Source of the DNA: an uncultured Eubacteriales bacterium
GTDB taxonomy: Bacteria; Bacillota; Clostridia; Oscillospirales; CAG-272
Assembly (NCBI GenBank): GCA_900552255.1
Contig: URZF01000069.1
Span: 1 to 7,478, forward strand
Direction: 5' to 3'
Length of the DNA: 7,478 nt
In this document: piece by piece, positions 6,848-7,478 of the stretch
How positions within the stretch are numbered: position 1 is the stretch's first letter
Layout: each line of letters begins with the position of its first letter
Made by a program: the position numbers and the translations under genes
The notes under the pieces: model-generated
The model's database searches: none
What the model saw: only the letters and a program-made list of their open reading frames with translations
Told to the model about the DNA's origin: nothing

Positions 6848-7343
6848 TGCCCGATACTGCGTCGATCTCATAATCGTAATCGAACTTATCTGCGTGGAAC
6901 TCAACCTCATACTCTGCAACACCGTCGTCAAAGTCGAATGTTACCTTAACTCTCTTTGCGTCGGCTTCCTTTACACCTGCATGCTTGAAAGCGATTGCTT
7001 TTGCGTCTGCCTTGCTGATGTACTCCTGATCCGGAGCGGGAGCATCAACACCGAAGATATCCTTCTCAACCTTGAGAATCTTGCCGTTCCTGGCATTGAT
7101 TTCGTAGTTGTACTCGCATCTGTCAAAATAGAACTCAACTTCATAAACAGCGATTCCGTCTTCGCGGTCGAATTCACATTTAATGAATGATGCCTTGTCT
7201 GCCGTGATGCCTGCGTGGTTGAGTGCGATCTCCGTTGCCTTGTCCTTGCCGATATAGCCTGCAGCAAAAGAGCTTGTTGCGAACACACCTGCAAGAATCA
7301 GGCACGCCATAACTACCGAGATGATTTTTTTGATGTTTTTCAT
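6756..7343 (-). CDS. Secreted protein with two PepSY-like repeats; C-terminal tail replaced by out-of-frame cdsA sequence
   Basis: The 195-codon frame starts with a signal peptide: KNIKK, a hydrophobic core to about residue 24, and likely cleavage after SFA at about 25-27. Two repeats follow, residues 30-90 and 108-168. Each is 61 residues long and they align without gaps, with 31 identities by my count. Each ends in the pattern Y-x-Y-E-I-x-A-x-x-G-K-I-L typical of PepSY domains, which occur in secreted or membrane proteins, some linked to peptidase inhibition. The exact role is unknown. The mature part is rich in Asp and Glu. After GKIL (165-168) the frame runs into cdsA read in another frame, giving an arginine-rich tail (KDRRRRGRRR) that is almost surely not native. 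The true protein may end only a few residues after the second repeat. Codon use differs from the operon: 16 of 24 alanines are GCA and only one is GCG, and lysine is mostly AAG. No Shine-Dalgarno sequence precedes the ATG at 7343. Confidence 0.8.
   Translation of the reverse strand: MKNIKKIISVVMACLILAGVFATSSFAAGYIGKDKATEIALNHAGITADKASFIKCEFDREDGIAVYEVEFYFDRCEYNYEINARNGKILKVEKDIFGVDAPAPDQEYISKADAKAIAFKHAGVKEADAKRVKVTFDFDDGVAEYEVEFHADKFDYDYEIDAVSGKILNEKDRRRRGRRRVRVCDWICSLRSYFG
6837..6852. other. Breakpoint between the PepSY gene and truncated cdsA
   Basis: Two unrelated reading frames on the minus strand meet here. Upstream (higher coordinates) is the PepSY frame ending S-G-K-I-L. Downstream is the CdsA frame starting K-F-S-T-K-K-T. 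The bases GGCAAAATTCTCAACG suit both sides, encoding G-K-I-L in one frame and A-K-F-S-T in the other. The crossover therefore cannot be placed more exactly and may lie in a short shared sequence. No terminal inverted repeats, target duplication or transposase are visible. Confidence 0.75.
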
Positions 7344-7352
7344 GTTTCATTG

Positions 7353-7478
7353 TTACCATTGGCAAATCACGTCATTCTCCCACGCTGCCAACGTCGTTTT
7401 GGCCAACGCATTCTTGTTCTGGTCGTGGAGTGAGAACAGCTGGCACTTGCGATATAGGAACTCATTCCATGTCTCGCC
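7353..7478 (-). CDS. C-terminal end of an unrecognised protein (41 residues, enters from right edge)
   Basis: A frame open from the right edge ends in TAA at 7355-7353. It encodes 41 residues of mixed, soluble-looking composition with three tryptophans, beginning GETWNEFLYRKC and ending WENDVICQW. I do not recognise a family. The stop lies 9 nt before the PepSY start codon. Over such a short stretch an open frame has little statistical weight, and a plus-strand frame from 7342 is also open to the edge, so coding is only plausible. The minus strand is preferred because it agrees with all other genes and ends just before the next start. If the PepSY segment is joined artificially on both sides, this tail may come from yet another locus. 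Confidence 0.3.
   Translation of the reverse strand, partial: GETWNEFLYRKCQLFSLHDQNKNALAKTTLAAWENDVICQW

Noticed and set aside
6848..6931. Extended cdsA start at the ATG at 6931
   Set aside because: The 27 added residues are the PepSY gene read out of frame and do not resemble the CdsA family, which has membrane segments before the KKTVEG region.
7387..7410. Short inverted repeat GCCAA and TTGGC near the right edge, considered as a recombination site
   Set aside because: The stem is only five bases, no integrase or matching site is present, and it lies within an open reading frame; chance is sufficient.

Overview
The window looks like chromosomal DNA of a low-to-mid G+C Gram-positive bacterium (Bacillota, most likely class Clostridia). 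The main reason is a PolC-type replicative DNA polymerase, which is typical of Bacillota and close relatives. It lies in the familiar cluster cdsA-dxr-rseP-ispG-polC. G+C is about one half by eye, and no closer taxonomic placement is justified.

Every supported gene is on the minus strand, so transcription runs from high to low coordinates. From 6514 down to 1 the layout is a compact operon: the 3' part of cdsA (phospholipid precursor CDP-diacylglycerol), dxr (first committed step of the MEP isoprenoid pathway), rseP (site-2 intramembrane metalloprotease), ispG (4Fe-4S enzyme of the MEP pathway) and the first 1043 codons of polC, which runs off the left edge. The gaps between these genes are 33, 43, 4 and 15 nt, with no terminator or promoter visible in them, so co-transcription is likely. 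Catalytic and metal-binding residues are intact in dxr, rseP and ispG, and in the visible part of polC. Functionally the cluster joins envelope lipid synthesis, isoprenoid precursor supply, membrane proteolysis and DNA replication.

The right end (about 6840-7478) does not fit that operon. The cdsA homology stops abruptly near 6845, where about 160 N-terminal residues should follow. The sequence changes directly into the 3' end of a secreted protein with two PepSY-type repeats, whose reading frame then runs out of frame into cdsA. Codon choice also changes (GCA alanine and AAG lysine codons in the PepSY gene). The PepSY start codon has no Shine-Dalgarno sequence and sits 9 nt after the stop of an unrecognised open reading frame that enters from the right edge. 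The simplest reading is one or two breakpoints. These could be assembly chimeras or real rearrangements, and the sequence alone cannot decide.

The other unusual element is a perfect 12-bp inverted repeat inside the 5' end of ispG, followed by a T-run on the plus strand, which looks like an intrinsic terminator facing antisense transcription. I found no CRISPR array, tRNA, rRNA, insertion sequence or defence system. No stretch over 300 bases is without a gene. I do not see a convincing novel multi-gene system here.
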